From UBA6448 sp051893155 (lineage in GTDB: Bacteria; Bacillota_I; Bacilli_A; RF39; UBA660), in assembly GCA_051893155.1 (NCBI GenBank), contig JBJFGY010000127.1, forward strand, positions 1 to 20,898: DNA of 20,898 nt, given 5' to 3'. A program made the translations under genes and the position numbers. Numbering within the stretch: position 1 is the stretch's first letter; the number at the start of each line of letters is the position of its first letter. Shown here piece by piece: positions 1 to 7,679 of this stretch. The notes beneath the pieces were generated by a model. The model searched no databases, was not told where the DNA came from, and saw nothing but the letters and a program-made list of their open reading frames with translations.

Positions 1-60
1 ATAGAAAGGGATCAATCAAATAGATTAATATTTCTATAAGATTGATTATACGAGTAAAAA

Positions 61-1329
61 ATGAAAAATGCATACAAAAAACTTGTAGTTTTGGTTGCTA
101 TATCAATTATTTTTATTGGTAAAGTAAATGCAACTGATTTAACTAGCAGTATTACTGCAAATGATGGTTTGGGAGGACTTACTACTTTTACAAAAACATA
201 TGATGCTGAAAATGATGTAAATAATCTTAAAGTATCTTTAGTTGTAAATGAAGATTCTATTAATACCATTTTAAATCAAAAACCTGGAGTTGGTGGAAAA
301 CTTGGCGTATTTTATTTAGGAATATCACCAAATACTGGAAATACTCCGGTATATAAAGAAAATTATTATTTCTATCATACAGATACTAAAACTGTTAATG
401 AAATTAAAACAGCAATATTAGATAGAATTGGTGAAGATGATTTAAGTAGTAATGAAACAGTATGGATTCATGGTGTAGGTATTCTATACTTTGATGGAAC
501 TACTTGGAAACAAAGTGATAGTAATGGTGATGGCACCACCAGCATTAAGCAAGATTTAATGAATAAATTAGGTCTTATTGATGAATCAGAGTTAAAATAT
601 GGAGAAAATTATAGATTCTTCATGTATAATAACCTTGATTGGTGGATGGTATGGTCAGATAAAAATCCAAATGTTGAAGAACCAACAAAAGTTGAATTTA
701 TAAAAGTTTCATATGAAATATTATTCCCAATTAAATCAACAGATGGAAATACTAGTGTATATCATACTAGTTTAGAAGATGCTGTCCAAAATGGTTATGA
801 TAATATAGTAATTAATAAAGATACAACATTACCAAATGATTTAGTTGTACCTGAAAGTAAAAAAATTACTATAAGTAAAGATGCAACTCTAACTATACCG
901 GAAAGTAGTTCATTAAAGTTTGAAGGTGATTATAATTTAACTGGTGAAGGAAATTTAGTTAATAATGGTACTATCTATTCAGAAAATAAAGAAGTATTCT
1001 TTATAACTGTAACTGATTCTGAAAATGGTTTTATTTCAGTACAAAAAAATGCTTATCCTAGTGATAGTGAAGTAACTATTAATATAACACCAAATAATGG
1101 ATATGAATTAGATACATTTAAAGTTATAGATAGTGATGGCAAAGAAGTTGTTGTAACTAATGGAAAATTTGTTATTAAATCAGATGTAAATATTAGTGCA
1201 ACATTCAAAGAAATAGTTGAATTACCACCAGATACTGCTGATATTAATTTACCATTAATTATTAGTGTATTATCAATAGCTGGTGTAGGAATGATACTAG
1301 GTTATAAAAAATTATTAAAAAAATGCTAA
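61..1329 (+). CDS. Secreted surface protein with beta-helix-like region, bacterial repeat domain and sorting-signal-like C-terminus
   Basis: I do not recognise this gene as a named protein. The 422-residue product begins with a Sec signal peptide (about residues 1-24, cleavage probably after VNA). Residues ~25-225 are an unassigned extracellular region rich in Tyr and Trp. Residues ~247-310 have short repeating strands (VINKDTTL, ITISKDATL, NLVNNGTIY) like a small right-handed beta-helix. Residues ~313-385 look like an InlB B-repeat/bacterial repeat domain (ending NISATF). The tail PPDTAD (389-394), a hydrophobic segment (~396-415) and KKLLKKC resemble a sortase signal of the NPxTGD type or a simple membrane anchor. 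The start is fixed by an in-frame TAA six bases upstream; only a weak GAG lies before it. It is followed by its own terminator, so it is probably the last gene of its transcript. The likely role is surface display or adhesion, which is inference. Confidence 0.8.
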   Translation: MKNAYKKLVVLVAISIIFIGKVNATDLTSSITANDGLGGLTTFTKTYDAENDVNNLKVSLVVNEDSINTILNQKPGVGGKLGVFYLGISPNTGNTPVYKENYYFYHTDTKTVNEIKTAILDRIGEDDLSSNETVWIHGVGILYFDGTTWKQSDSNGDGTTSIKQDLMNKLGLIDESELKYGENYRFFMYNNLDWWMVWSDKNPNVEEPTKVEFIKVSYEILFPIKSTDGNTSVYHTSLEDAVQNGYDNIVINKDTTLPNDLVVPESKKITISKDATLTIPESSSLKFEGDYNLTGEGNLVNNGTIYSENKEVFFITVTDSENGFISVQKNAYPSDSEVTINITPNNGYELDTFKVIDSDGKEVVVTNGKFVIKSDVNISATFKEIVELPPDTADINLPLIISVLSIAGVGMILGYKKLLKKC

Positions 1330-1343
1330 TTTTTAATTCAATG

Positions 1344-1367
1344 GACTGTTAATATAACAGTCTTTTT
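1344..1367 (+). terminator. Rho-independent terminator of the surface protein gene
   Basis: A perfect 8-bp stem (GACTGTTA / TAACAGTC) with a 3-base loop is followed by five T. It lies 14 bases after the stop codon of the plus-strand gene. Confidence 0.85.
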
Positions 1368-1375
1368 AATTTCAT

Positions 1376-1410
1376 AAAAAAACAAATAAGTGATAAATTA
1401 CTTATTTGTT
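1376..1410 (-). terminator. Rho-independent terminator of the minus-strand membrane protein gene
   Basis: An 11-bp perfect stem (AACAAATAAGT at 1381-1391 with ACTTATTTGTT at 1400-1410) has an 8-base loop. The A-run at 1375-1382 reads as a T-run on the minus strand. The stem abuts the stop codon of the minus-strand gene, and faces the terminator at 1344 from the opposite direction. Confidence 0.8.
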
Positions 1411-2912
1411 TAACTATTATTACTATTAGTTATATCTTGAATATTTAGAAAAGATTTAATTTGCTTTGTTACATTCATATAATGCTCTTTAACTAGCATT
1501 TGATCGTTATATGATAAATTTTCTTTTGCTATAGCATTACTCTTATCAAACAACGTTATTTTGCCATTATCATTTATATTAATATGCCCATATAATTTAT
1601 ATTTATCAATACCATCTTCATAATTTATTATATAATCATAAACATTATTATTTTTATTTTCGATTAAAGTATTTATAATTAAACTATCTGTTTCATAAAT
1701 TATATTAATATTATTGTTAACAATGATATTTAACTTATTAAAATAATTATTTTTTTGAAATTCTAGATTTATTTCATTATTATTAAAAGAATTAATATTA
1801 ATTGTTTGGATTAAATTATCTTCATTATAGATATTTAATATTTTATTTTCATAGCTAATTTTATAGTTTTTTATATTAATTTCTATTTTGCCATTATTAT
1901 AATAAAATAATTTATTTCCTTCATGAGATAATTCTATTTTCTTTATATTTTTTCCTAAAACATCAGTATAAACATTTATACCAACATTACCATCGTATTC
2001 TCTAATTAAATCATTTCTTGTTTTTTTAATTAATTCATTTACATCATCCATACTATAACCATTTGGATAATCATAATATTTATTTAAAATATTATATAGT
2101 ATTTGCATATATTTTTCGTCGCTTTGAATTTTTTCAACTATTTTATCAATTAAATTATCAAATACTGTATTTTGAATTAAATAAGTAACTTTTTTTTGAA
2201 AAATATATTTATTATTTTCTTTTCTAATATCAAATACTACATCAAAATCATCTTTATTAACACTGTTTAAAAAATAATCTTTAGTGGTAGAAATAAGATA
2301 ATAATAATCTTCATAAGTAACTAGTTGACTACTTTTTGTCTTAAATAAATTATTTTCTTCATATAAAATGGGATTATTATATGCTTTTTTAAGTAATATA
2401 TAAGAAGAAGTATTTTCATAATTATATATTAGATTACTTATTTCATTATTGTTATTATATGTTGAAGTAGCAAATACGATTTTTTCATTTGGATAATCTA
2501 AATCATATTCAAAATTTATTAATAATTTATTATCTTGTGTGCTTTCTTTTTCTATGTTTAAATTTGCTGTAACTGAAACAATATTATTTGTATAGTTAAT
2601 ATTAGTAAATTGCTTTCCTTTTTCATAAGCAATATTTATATAATTATAAATACTATCTACTGTATTTTTAAAGTTTTCATCACCATTTTTATTAAATACA
2701 AATAAATAATAGAAAGCAACTACAAGAAGACCAATAATTATAATAAATCCAAGCACCGAAAATATTATTGAAATAATACTTTTTTTCTTAACTGGTTCTG
2801 GAGTATACTTTTGAATATTTTGATTTGGTACAAGTGGAGGAGTAAAATCTAAATTATCTGTTTCAACATTATTAACTATTTTATTATTTAAATTATTTTG
2901 TTCATTATTCAT
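1410..2912 (-). CDS. Hypothetical protein with single membrane anchor and large extracytoplasmic domain
   Basis: Unrecognised. I place the start at 2912 (500 residues), because a Shine-Dalgarno GAAAGGG sits seven bases upstream of that ATG; an upstream in-frame ATG at 2948 would add 12 residues and has no such site. The first ~43 residues are Asn/Pro rich and probably cytoplasmic. One long hydrophobic segment (~45-73) follows KKK, giving a type II orientation with the C-terminus outside. Residues ~75-500 are Asn, Ile, Lys and Tyr rich and predicted mostly beta by eye, with repeating short strands (for example KIEINIKNYKISYE), and no catalytic motif that I can see. It is downstream of two other unrecognised minus-strand genes but separated from them by a possible terminator. 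The extreme Asn/Lys/Ile content follows from AT-rich DNA. Confidence 0.75.
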   Translation of the reverse strand: MNNEQNNLNNKIVNNVETDNLDFTPPLVPNQNIQKYTPEPVKKKSIISIIFSVLGFIIIIGLLVVAFYYLFVFNKNGDENFKNTVDSIYNYINIAYEKGKQFTNINYTNNIVSVTANLNIEKESTQDNKLLINFEYDLDYPNEKIVFATSTYNNNNEISNLIYNYENTSSYILLKKAYNNPILYEENNLFKTKSSQLVTYEDYYYLISTTKDYFLNSVNKDDFDVVFDIRKENNKYIFQKKVTYLIQNTVFDNLIDKIVEKIQSDEKYMQILYNILNKYYDYPNGYSMDDVNELIKKTRNDLIREYDGNVGINVYTDVLGKNIKKIELSHEGNKLFYYNNGKIEINIKNYKISYENKILNIYNEDNLIQTININSFNNNEINLEFQKNNYFNKLNIIVNNNINIIYETDSLIINTLIENKNNNVYDYIINYEDGIDKYKLYGHININDNGKITLFDKSNAIAKENLSYNDQMLVKEHYMNVTKQIKSFLNIQDITNSNNS

Positions 2913-2919
2913 TTTTATA

Positions 2920-2926
2920 CCCTTTC
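2920..2926 (-). promoter_or_regulatory. Ribosome binding site deciding the start at 2912
   Basis: On the minus strand GAAAGGG lies seven bases before ATG at 2912. The longer reading frame starting at 2948 would place this site inside the coding sequence, so the shorter start is preferred. Confidence 0.7.
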
Positions 2927-2936
2927 TATCATTTAT

Positions 2937-2945
2937 ATAATAACA
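2937..2945 (-). promoter_or_regulatory. Possible extended -10 promoter of the membrane protein gene
   Basis: The minus strand reads TGTTATTAT, an extended -10 (TG, one base, TATTAT), about 25 bases before the preferred start. No convincing -35 hexamer is seen at the right distance, so this is tentative. Confidence 0.3.
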
Positions 2946-2953
2946 CAAAATAT

Positions 2954-2978
2954 AAAAAAAAACTTCACAAAATGTGAA
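2954..2978 (-). terminator. Possible terminator after the coupled gene pair
   Basis: A short 6-bp stem (TTCACA / TGTGAA, 2964-2978) with a 3-base loop is followed on the minus strand by a run of eight or nine T (A-run at 2954-2962). It begins four bases past the stop codon at 2982. The stem is short and AT-rich, so readthrough into the next gene is likely. Confidence 0.5.
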
Positions 2979-2981
2979 ATT

Positions 2982-3800
2982 TTAAAAAAATGTTAGTTGC
3001 ATATTTTCTTGATTATCATATTTATTATTATTTTCCTTTAAAGTATTATCTTTAGATTGTTCAATACTAATAAGTTCATTTTCAATATGAACTAAAAATA
3101 ATACAAATTCAAATATATGTCTTCGTTTTATATATGTTTTACCTTCTTTATTTTTTAAAGGGTTTACTTTATCAACATCAAATTTATCATATTTAAATGA
3201 TAAATGTTCTACTAAAAGAGCGACATATTTATAATAATATTTATTATCTACAAAATTGTTATTTTTAATATTATTAGCATAATTTAACAAGCCATAGGCA
3301 CTTTCTAAAACATCATCATATTTATAGAATTCATTATTAATTAATTCTTTTGCAATTAATATTAAGACATTTACATTTATTTTATCTTTTTTATTTAAAG
3401 AATCATATGTGGTAAAATTTAAATTATTAATTTGCATACCTAATAAATGATTTAATAATATGCTTGGATTACATAATTCATTATCACTTCCAAATAATAC
3501 ATCACTATGTCCTTTTAAACTTTTACCACATTTTGTCCATTTACCTGGAATATCATTTTTTTTAGGACTTTTATAACAAATACAAAAGTTTTTAGAGGTA
3601 TCTTCTAGATTTAAATAATTATTTTTAATAAGAAATTCAAATAATTTGTTTTGATTTAAAAATGTAGAAGTAAAATTTAAAATTCCATCAATAGAATCAA
3701 TTTTTATTCCCATAATTTTTTCTAAATCAATTAACTTAAATCTATCACTTTTATCATTCATTTTTGATCTTTTTTGATCAAGTGCTAAATAATACTTCAT
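2982..3800 (-). CDS. Hypothetical protein, second gene of a coupled pair
   Basis: Unrecognised 272-residue protein with no signal peptide or membrane segment, so probably cytoplasmic. It contains a Cys-bearing stretch (C73, C75, C91 and C110, with H98 between) that could bind a metal or be structural; I cannot decide which. The rest looks mainly helical, with basic KRRH near residue 225 and an Asn/Lys-rich C-terminus. The start ATG lies one base after the stop codon of the upstream gene, with GGAG six bases ahead of it inside that gene's last codons. This spacing implies translational coupling and a shared function with the 3802-4638 product. Whether the pair is a toxin-antitoxin, defence or housekeeping module cannot be told from sequence alone. 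Confidence 0.7.
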   Translation of the reverse strand: MKYYLALDQKRSKMNDKSDRFKLIDLEKIMGIKIDSIDGILNFTSTFLNQNKLFEFLIKNNYLNLEDTSKNFCICYKSPKKNDIPGKWTKCGKSLKGHSDVLFGSDNELCNPSILLNHLLGMQINNLNFTTYDSLNKKDKINVNVLILIAKELINNEFYKYDDVLESAYGLLNYANNIKNNNFVDNKYYYKYVALLVEHLSFKYDKFDVDKVNPLKNKEGKTYIKRRHIFEFVLFLVHIENELISIEQSKDNTLKENNNKYDNQENMQLTFF

Positions 3801-3801
3801 T

Positions 3802-4638
3802 TTAGACTCCTTTATTTAGTTTTCTACTATAATATAATCTTTGAGGTTTATATTTTTCAAATTCTTCTTCAAAAAGTTTGTGAGTTAAAGCATCAATTAT
3901 ATCTTGTTTATTCTTTTTACCAAATTTAAAATTTTCACTTTCAAGTATTTTATTTATTATTTCCTGATTTTGAATTATATTAAATAATAGATTTTTAATA
4001 GTATTATAAAGTTTATTATAATATTCATTTATTTCTAAATAATCAAAAAAATCTTTACGTATATTAAATTCAAACTCAAATTTAATTAAATTATATAAAT
4101 TTATAAAATCAGTATTAGGTTTTTCAATAATTCTTGTTTCTTCAAATTTTTTAATTTCATATTCAATTGAATATTCTTCAATAAAATAATCAACTTCAAT
4201 TGGTGTATATTCTTTAATACATTCTAAGTTAAATAAGACTAAGCTTGCAATTGACCAATCAACATATCCAATTTCATTTATTATAGAAGAATTTAAAAAT
4301 AATCCATCATAATCATTCGATATCTTTTGAAAATCTAATTTATTATTTTCAAATGGATATTTTTTTAAAGCATTATTAAAATCATCTATTGTATTAATAT
4401 ATAAAATATTTGCATTTTCTTTTAAATTAATAATACATGCATCTCCATTAAATTTCGAATAAAATAAACTTCTTTTACTTTCTAAATACATTAACCATTC
4501 ATTAGCATTTATATCAATATATCTTGTACACCAAAGTCCTCCAATTGGTTTGGTTATCGAACCATCTGGATATGGCAAAACTTTTTTAAAAAGTTCAGAA
4601 TTTATACTTTTAGTACCAAAAGTAATAAAATTATTCAT
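3802..4638 (-). CDS. Hypothetical protein with KPxGGLW motif, first gene of a coupled pair
   Basis: Unrecognised 278-residue protein, soluble by eye. The N-terminal half carries the clearest landmarks: ITFGTKS (5-11), KPIGGLWCT (30-38), NEWLMYLE (46-53), DYDGLFLN (109-116) and VDWSIASLVLFN (126-137). I have an impression of uncharacterised proteins with a similar GGLW and W-x(2)-W pattern, and the strand order vaguely recalls ADP-ribosyltransferase-like folds. That is only a guess; no catalytic triad is established. The C-terminal ~120 residues are charged and helical. The start at 4638 has a strong site (AAGGGGGG, four bases upstream) and a good minus-strand promoter. The gene is coupled to 2982-3800. 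Confidence 0.7.
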   Translation of the reverse strand: MNNFITFGTKSINSELFKKVLPYPDGSITKPIGGLWCTRYIDINANEWLMYLESKRSLFYSKFNGDACIINLKENANILYINTIDDFNNALKKYPFENNKLDFQKISNDYDGLFLNSSIINEIGYVDWSIASLVLFNLECIKEYTPIEVDYFIEEYSIEYEIKKFEETRIIEKPNTDFINLYNLIKFEFEFNIRKDFFDYLEINEYYNKLYNTIKNLLFNIIQNQEIINKILESENFKFGKKNKQDIIDALTHKLFEEEFEKYKPQRLYYSRKLNKGV

Positions 4639-4662
4639 GTTTCCCCCCTTAACTTGTTGTAT

Positions 4663-4691
4663 ATTCTAGCATATTTTACATATAATAGCAA
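4663..4691 (-). promoter_or_regulatory. Promoter of the coupled pair
   Basis: Minus strand TTGCTA, 17 bases, TAGAAT, with TGC directly before the -10 (extended -10). It lies 25 bases upstream of the start at 4638 and 19 bases from the left edge of the CIRCE-like operator that serves the divergent chaperone gene. Confidence 0.6.
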
Positions 4692-4709
4692 ATAGAAATT
4701 TAAAAATAT

Positions 4710-4736
4710 TTAGCAACTGGTATTGACAAGTGCTAA
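4710..4736 (+). promoter_or_regulatory. CIRCE-like operator (HrcA binding site)
   Basis: TTAGCAACT, nine bases, AAGTGCTAA. The CIRCE consensus is TTAGCACTC-N9-GAGTGCTAA; the left arm matches at 6 of 9 positions and the right arm at 8 of 9, with the spacer exactly nine. It overlaps the -35 hexamer of the hsp20 promoter, as expected for repression by HrcA. HrcA itself is not in the window. Confidence 0.75.
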
Positions 4737-4751
4737 AAAAGGTAATATAAT
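4723..4751 (+). promoter_or_regulatory. Consensus sigma-A promoter of hsp20
   Basis: Perfect TTGACA (4723-4728), 17-base spacer, perfect TATAAT (4746-4751). The -35 lies in the CIRCE spacer and right arm, so a strong core promoter appears to be held down by a repressor. Confidence 0.85.
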
Positions 4752-4761
4752 GAAAATATGA

Positions 4762-4771
4762 AAGGAAGTGA
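4762..4771 (+). promoter_or_regulatory. Ribosome binding site deciding the hsp20 start
   Basis: AAGGAAGTGA closely resembles AAGGAGGTGA and sits five bases before ATG at 4777. An in-frame GTG at 4768 lies inside this site and is therefore rejected as the start. Confidence 0.7.
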
Positions 4772-4776
4772 ATAAT

Positions 4777-5169
4777 ATGTTACCAAGTAGAATATTTTTT
4801 GATGATTTCTTAGATGATTTTACTCCAAGTAAAGAATTAAATAATAAAATGGCATGTGATATTTATGAAGATGAAAATAACTATTGCATTGAAGTTGATG
4901 TTCCAGGATTTAAGAAAGAAGACATTAAAATAGAATGCAATAAAGGTAATTTAAAAATCACAGCTGAAAAGCATTCAGAAAAAGATGAAAATGATAAGAA
5001 AAAATATCTTCGCCGTGAAAGAAAATATTATGAAAAATGTGAAAGAAGTTTTTATTTAGGTGAAGTCGAAGAAGACAAAATTTCTGCAGAATTTAAAGAT
5101 GGTACTTTAATAATTACTGTACCTAAAGAAGATAATAATGATTCTAAGAAATTAATAGATATTAAATAA
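4777..5169 (+). CDS. Small heat shock protein, Hsp20/alpha-crystallin family
   Basis: This is a cytoplasmic ATP-independent holdase chaperone that binds unfolding proteins and forms oligomers (known for the family). The 130-residue product has a short N-terminal arm (1-24), an alpha-crystallin domain (~25-118) with DIYEDENNYCIEVDVPGF at its start and the signature A-x-F-x-DGTLIITVPK at 104-117, and a C-terminal IDI (127-129) matching the I-x-I motif used for oligomer contacts. Length is usual for bacterial Hsp20. It is monocistronic or nearly so: a consensus promoter overlapped by a CIRCE-like element precedes it, and a terminator covers its stop codon. Regulation by HrcA is inferred; in many Firmicutes hsp20 genes are under other heat-shock regulators. 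Confidence 0.95.
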   Translation: MLPSRIFFDDFLDDFTPSKELNNKMACDIYEDENNYCIEVDVPGFKKEDIKIECNKGNLKITAEKHSEKDENDKKKYLRRERKYYEKCERSFYLGEVEEDKISAEFKDGTLIITVPKEDNNDSKKLIDIK

Positions 5170-5189
5170 GGCCTTAGGTCTTATTTTTT
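5165..5189 (+). terminator. Rho-independent terminator of hsp20
   Basis: A 9-bp stem (AATAAGGCC / GGTCTTATT, with one G-U pair) and a 3-base loop are followed by T residues to 5189. The left arm includes the last two bases of the stop codon. Confidence 0.8.
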
Positions 5190-5235
5190 ATAGAATAATA
5201 ATTATTTTTATTATATAATTTTTATAGGAGTTAAC

Positions 5236-5466
5236 ATGGAATTTGATCAAAATGATTTAAAAGTAGAAAGAAAAAATGGAATGTTTCTTTCAAATAACCA
5301 AATCAAAACATTAAAAAAGAATAATATTGATTATGATAATTATGATAGTTTAGAAAGTTTAATTTTTGAACTTAATAATGTTTTAATAGAAGAAGAGGAT
5401 GATGAACTTGAAAGTCTTGCAATTGATTTAGCGGAATTTAATTATTATAATAATCAAAATAAATAA
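5236..5466 (+). CDS. Small acidic hypothetical protein
   Basis: A 76-residue protein with no signal peptide or membrane segment. It has a central MFLSNNQIKTLKKNNIDY stretch that looks like a short helix pair, then a very acidic helix (IEEEDDELESLAIDLAEF) and an Asn/Tyr-rich end. The coding case is good: AGGAG sits five bases before the ATG, the frame is open between two terminators, and composition resembles its neighbours. A TATAAT-like -10 at 5214-5219 has no clear -35, so the gene may rely on readthrough from hsp20. I do not recognise a function; acidic small proteins of this size can be partner-binding or regulatory. Confidence 0.75.
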   Translation: MEFDQNDLKVERKNGMFLSNNQIKTLKKNNIDYDNYDSLESLIFELNNVLIEEEDDELESLAIDLAEFNYYNNQNK

Positions 5467-5500
5467 AAAAAGAACTTACTTATAATGTAAAGTTCTTTTT
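5465..5500. terminator. Bidirectional terminator between the small acidic gene and RNase R
   Basis: An 11-bp stem with one bulged base (AAAGAACTTAC at 5469-5479 with GTAAAGTTCTTT at 5487-5498) has an A-run on its left and a T-run on its right, so it can end both converging transcripts. The RNase R stop codon is inside it. Confidence 0.75.
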
Positions 5501-7596
5501 CTTTGTAATTCATCATGTTTTTGTTTTTTTAAAATAAATGGAAGTGAAAAATATAAAGTCCTCTCGTCTTCATTTGTCTCTATTAAGGTAACTTTTACAT
5601 TTGAACATAATGATAATTGTAATCCATTTGATTCAAATCTAATTATCTTTTTTTTATCATCATAATAGTATTTTTCATTTATATCATTTAAACTAATAAT
5701 TCCTTCAATCATATTATCAGTGCGAACTTTTATATATGATGCATTTAAATCAGTAATATATGTATTAAATGTATGGCCTATAAAATCTTTCATATACATA
5801 ACATCCGCATATTTTTGTGCTTCATATTCTGCTTTAATTTCATCTTTTTCCTTAAGAGATGCTTGCAATGCTACATTATTTAAAATTGTCATTAATTTAT
5901 CTATTTCTTCTTCATTAGGATAATTATCTTCATAGTAATCTATTAGCATATGAACTACTAAATCACATAATCTTCTAATTGGAGATGTAAAATGTGTATA
6001 TATATCTTTGGCAAGACCATAATGACCATTATTAACATTGCTATAATTTGCTTTTTCCATTGATCTTAATATAAATGTTGATAGTATTGGAAATTCTTTT
6101 TTATTTGCTAAACTATTTAATATCTTTTGAATAACTTTTGGGTCATTTATATCTTTTATTTTATCTATATTAAAACCAATATTATTAATTAATTTAACTG
6201 TATTGGTAAATCTGTTTATATCAGGAATATTATGATTACGATATATAAATGGTAACTTTTTATAATAAAAATCTTTGGCTATAGTACAATTTGCTTCAAT
6301 CATAAAACATTCAATAATTTTTTGTGCTGTTTGTTGTTTTTTTATGGTTATATTTTTTATTTTTTCCTCATCATCATAAACATAAACTTTTTCACTACTA
6401 TCAAAATCTAAAGTACCTTCATCAGAATTATTTTTCATAATTTTTAAAGCTAATAGTTCAGCATTTAATAGGGGTGCAATAAACTTTTCATATCCTTCAG
6501 GAATTATATTATCCTCTAAAATAGAATTTACTTTATCATATGTCATTTTCTTTTTACTATTTATAACTGATTTTACAATTTTATAATCAACTTGTTTCCC
6601 ATTTTCATCATATTCCATAATTACACTTCTTGTAAGTCGATTAGCACCTTCATTTAAAGAACATATTCCATTTGAAAGTTCATGAGGAAGCATTGAAAAA
6701 ACCATATATAATAAATATGCACTAGTTCCTCTTTCAAAAGCATCATTAAATAAACTTGTACCATATTTAACATAATTACTTACATGAGCAATGTTTACAT
6801 ATAGCAAAAAATGACCATTATCAAGTTTTTCAACGCATATAGCATCGTCTAAGTCTTTAGCTGTTGCATCATCAATAGTATAAATTATTTTATCTCTTAA
6901 ATCTAATCTATTTTCAAGATCTTTTTCGGTAATTTTATTTGGTATATTTTCTATTTCTTTGATTGTTTCTTCACTAAATTCTGGATAAAAGCCATTAGAT
7001 ATGGCAATAGTTTCAATTTTATCAATATCACCAATTACTTTATCAATTGTAGCATCATAATATTCATCATATTTTGTTGTATAAAGTTTTATAATAAATT
7101 TTTGATTCAATGGATATTTTCTAAGAATTTTACGATTAATACCAATTTTTATATTTTTTTGTGAATTTATAGGTTCTAAATAAAGATGATTATTCTCATC
7201 TATTTTAAGTACACATAAGACTTTTCCACGACTTCTTTTTAAAACTTTAACAACTTCATATGTTTTACCTTTTCTTTTTTTACAAATTACAATATCACCA
7301 TTTTGAGCAGATAAAAGATTATCATTTTTTATTTCATGAAAATTTTGACCAATACGAATAAAACATTTGCCATCTTTATTTTGAATTATTTCATTTATTC
7401 TAAAATTATTGGGAAAATTATGGTATATTTCATCATCATCACAATATACTTTTCCTTCACATTCAAGTTCAAATAAAACTTTTCTAAGTTCATCATCAAT
7501 TTTTTTCTTTGAGGAATTTAATAGTTTTTTTATGCCATGAAATGTTAAATTTATATTTTTATTATTTTCAAATATTTTTAAAACGTCATCTTTCAC
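5476..7596 (-). CDS. rnr: Ribonuclease R (RNB-family 3'-5' exoribonuclease)
   Basis: A processive, Mg-dependent hydrolytic 3'-5' exoribonuclease that degrades structured RNA, including rRNA and trans-translation targets (family knowledge). The 706 residues show a winged-helix-like N-terminus (~1-60), cold-shock/OB segments (~65-190), the RNB domain (~230-560) and a C-terminal S1 domain (~612-690) with a short basic tail. The catalytic motif is TIDDATAKDLDDA, with the four metal-binding aspartates at 242, 248, 250 and 251; the usual Gly after the first Asp is replaced. HFTSPIRR and ICSLN also match the family. The start is GTG at 7596, with AGGTGG four bases upstream and no better ATG. It stands alone, not beside secG or smpB as in many Firmicutes. 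Confidence 0.95.
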   Translation of the reverse strand: MKDDVLKIFENNKNINLTFHGIKKLLNSSKKKIDDELRKVLFELECEGKVYCDDDEIYHNFPNNFRINEIIQNKDGKCFIRIGQNFHEIKNDNLLSAQNGDIVICKKRKGKTYEVVKVLKRSRGKVLCVLKIDENNHLYLEPINSQKNIKIGINRKILRKYPLNQKFIIKLYTTKYDEYYDATIDKVIGDIDKIETIAISNGFYPEFSEETIKEIENIPNKITEKDLENRLDLRDKIIYTIDDATAKDLDDAICVEKLDNGHFLLYVNIAHVSNYVKYGTSLFNDAFERGTSAYLLYMVFSMLPHELSNGICSLNEGANRLTRSVIMEYDENGKQVDYKIVKSVINSKKKMTYDKVNSILEDNIIPEGYEKFIAPLLNAELLALKIMKNNSDEGTLDFDSSEKVYVYDDEEKIKNITIKKQQTAQKIIECFMIEANCTIAKDFYYKKLPFIYRNHNIPDINRFTNTVKLINNIGFNIDKIKDINDPKVIQKILNSLANKKEFPILSTFILRSMEKANYSNVNNGHYGLAKDIYTHFTSPIRRLCDLVVHMLIDYYEDNYPNEEEIDKLMTILNNVALQASLKEKDEIKAEYEAQKYADVMYMKDFIGHTFNTYITDLNASYIKVRTDNMIEGIISLNDINEKYYYDDKKKIIRFESNGLQLSLCSNVKVTLIETNEDERTLYFSLPFILKKQKHDELQRKRTLHYK

Positions 7597-7621
7597 AAAA
7601 CCACCTACAATTTACATTTTT

Positions 7622-7650
7622 ATACTAGCATATTTTTTGCCTAGTGTAAA
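7622..7650 (-). promoter_or_regulatory. Promoter of rnr
   Basis: Minus strand TTTACA, 17 bases, TAGTAT, preceded by TGC (extended -10). The -10 is 25 bases upstream of the GTG start. Its -35 occupies the same bases as the -35 region of the divergent nuclease promoter. Confidence 0.65.
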
Positions 7651-7664
7651 TTATTTATTTAATA

Positions 7665-7673
7665 TGTTATGAT
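7665..7673 (+). promoter_or_regulatory. Extended -10 promoter of the nuclease gene, predicting a leaderless mRNA
   Basis: TGTTATGAT (TG, one base, TATGAT) ends six bases before the ATG at 7680, so a start site seven bases downstream of the -10 would be the A of the ATG. The -35 position (TGTAAA, 7645-7650) is poor, as often in extended -10 promoters. No Shine-Dalgarno is visible. Confidence 0.5.
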
Positions 7674-7679
7674 ATTTTT

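Noticed and set aside
11..46. Inverted repeat ATCAATC ... GATTGAT upstream of the first gene, as a possible operator
   Set aside because: Seven-base arms separated by 22 AT-rich bases are likely by chance, and no promoter can be placed around them with confidence.
4768..4776. GTG at 4768 as the hsp20 start
   Set aside because: It is inside the Shine-Dalgarno sequence; ATG at 4777 has normal spacing.
5720..5923. Open frame on the plus strand opposite RNase R
   Set aside because: It lies fully inside the well-supported rnr gene, has no ribosome binding site and no recognisable protein features.
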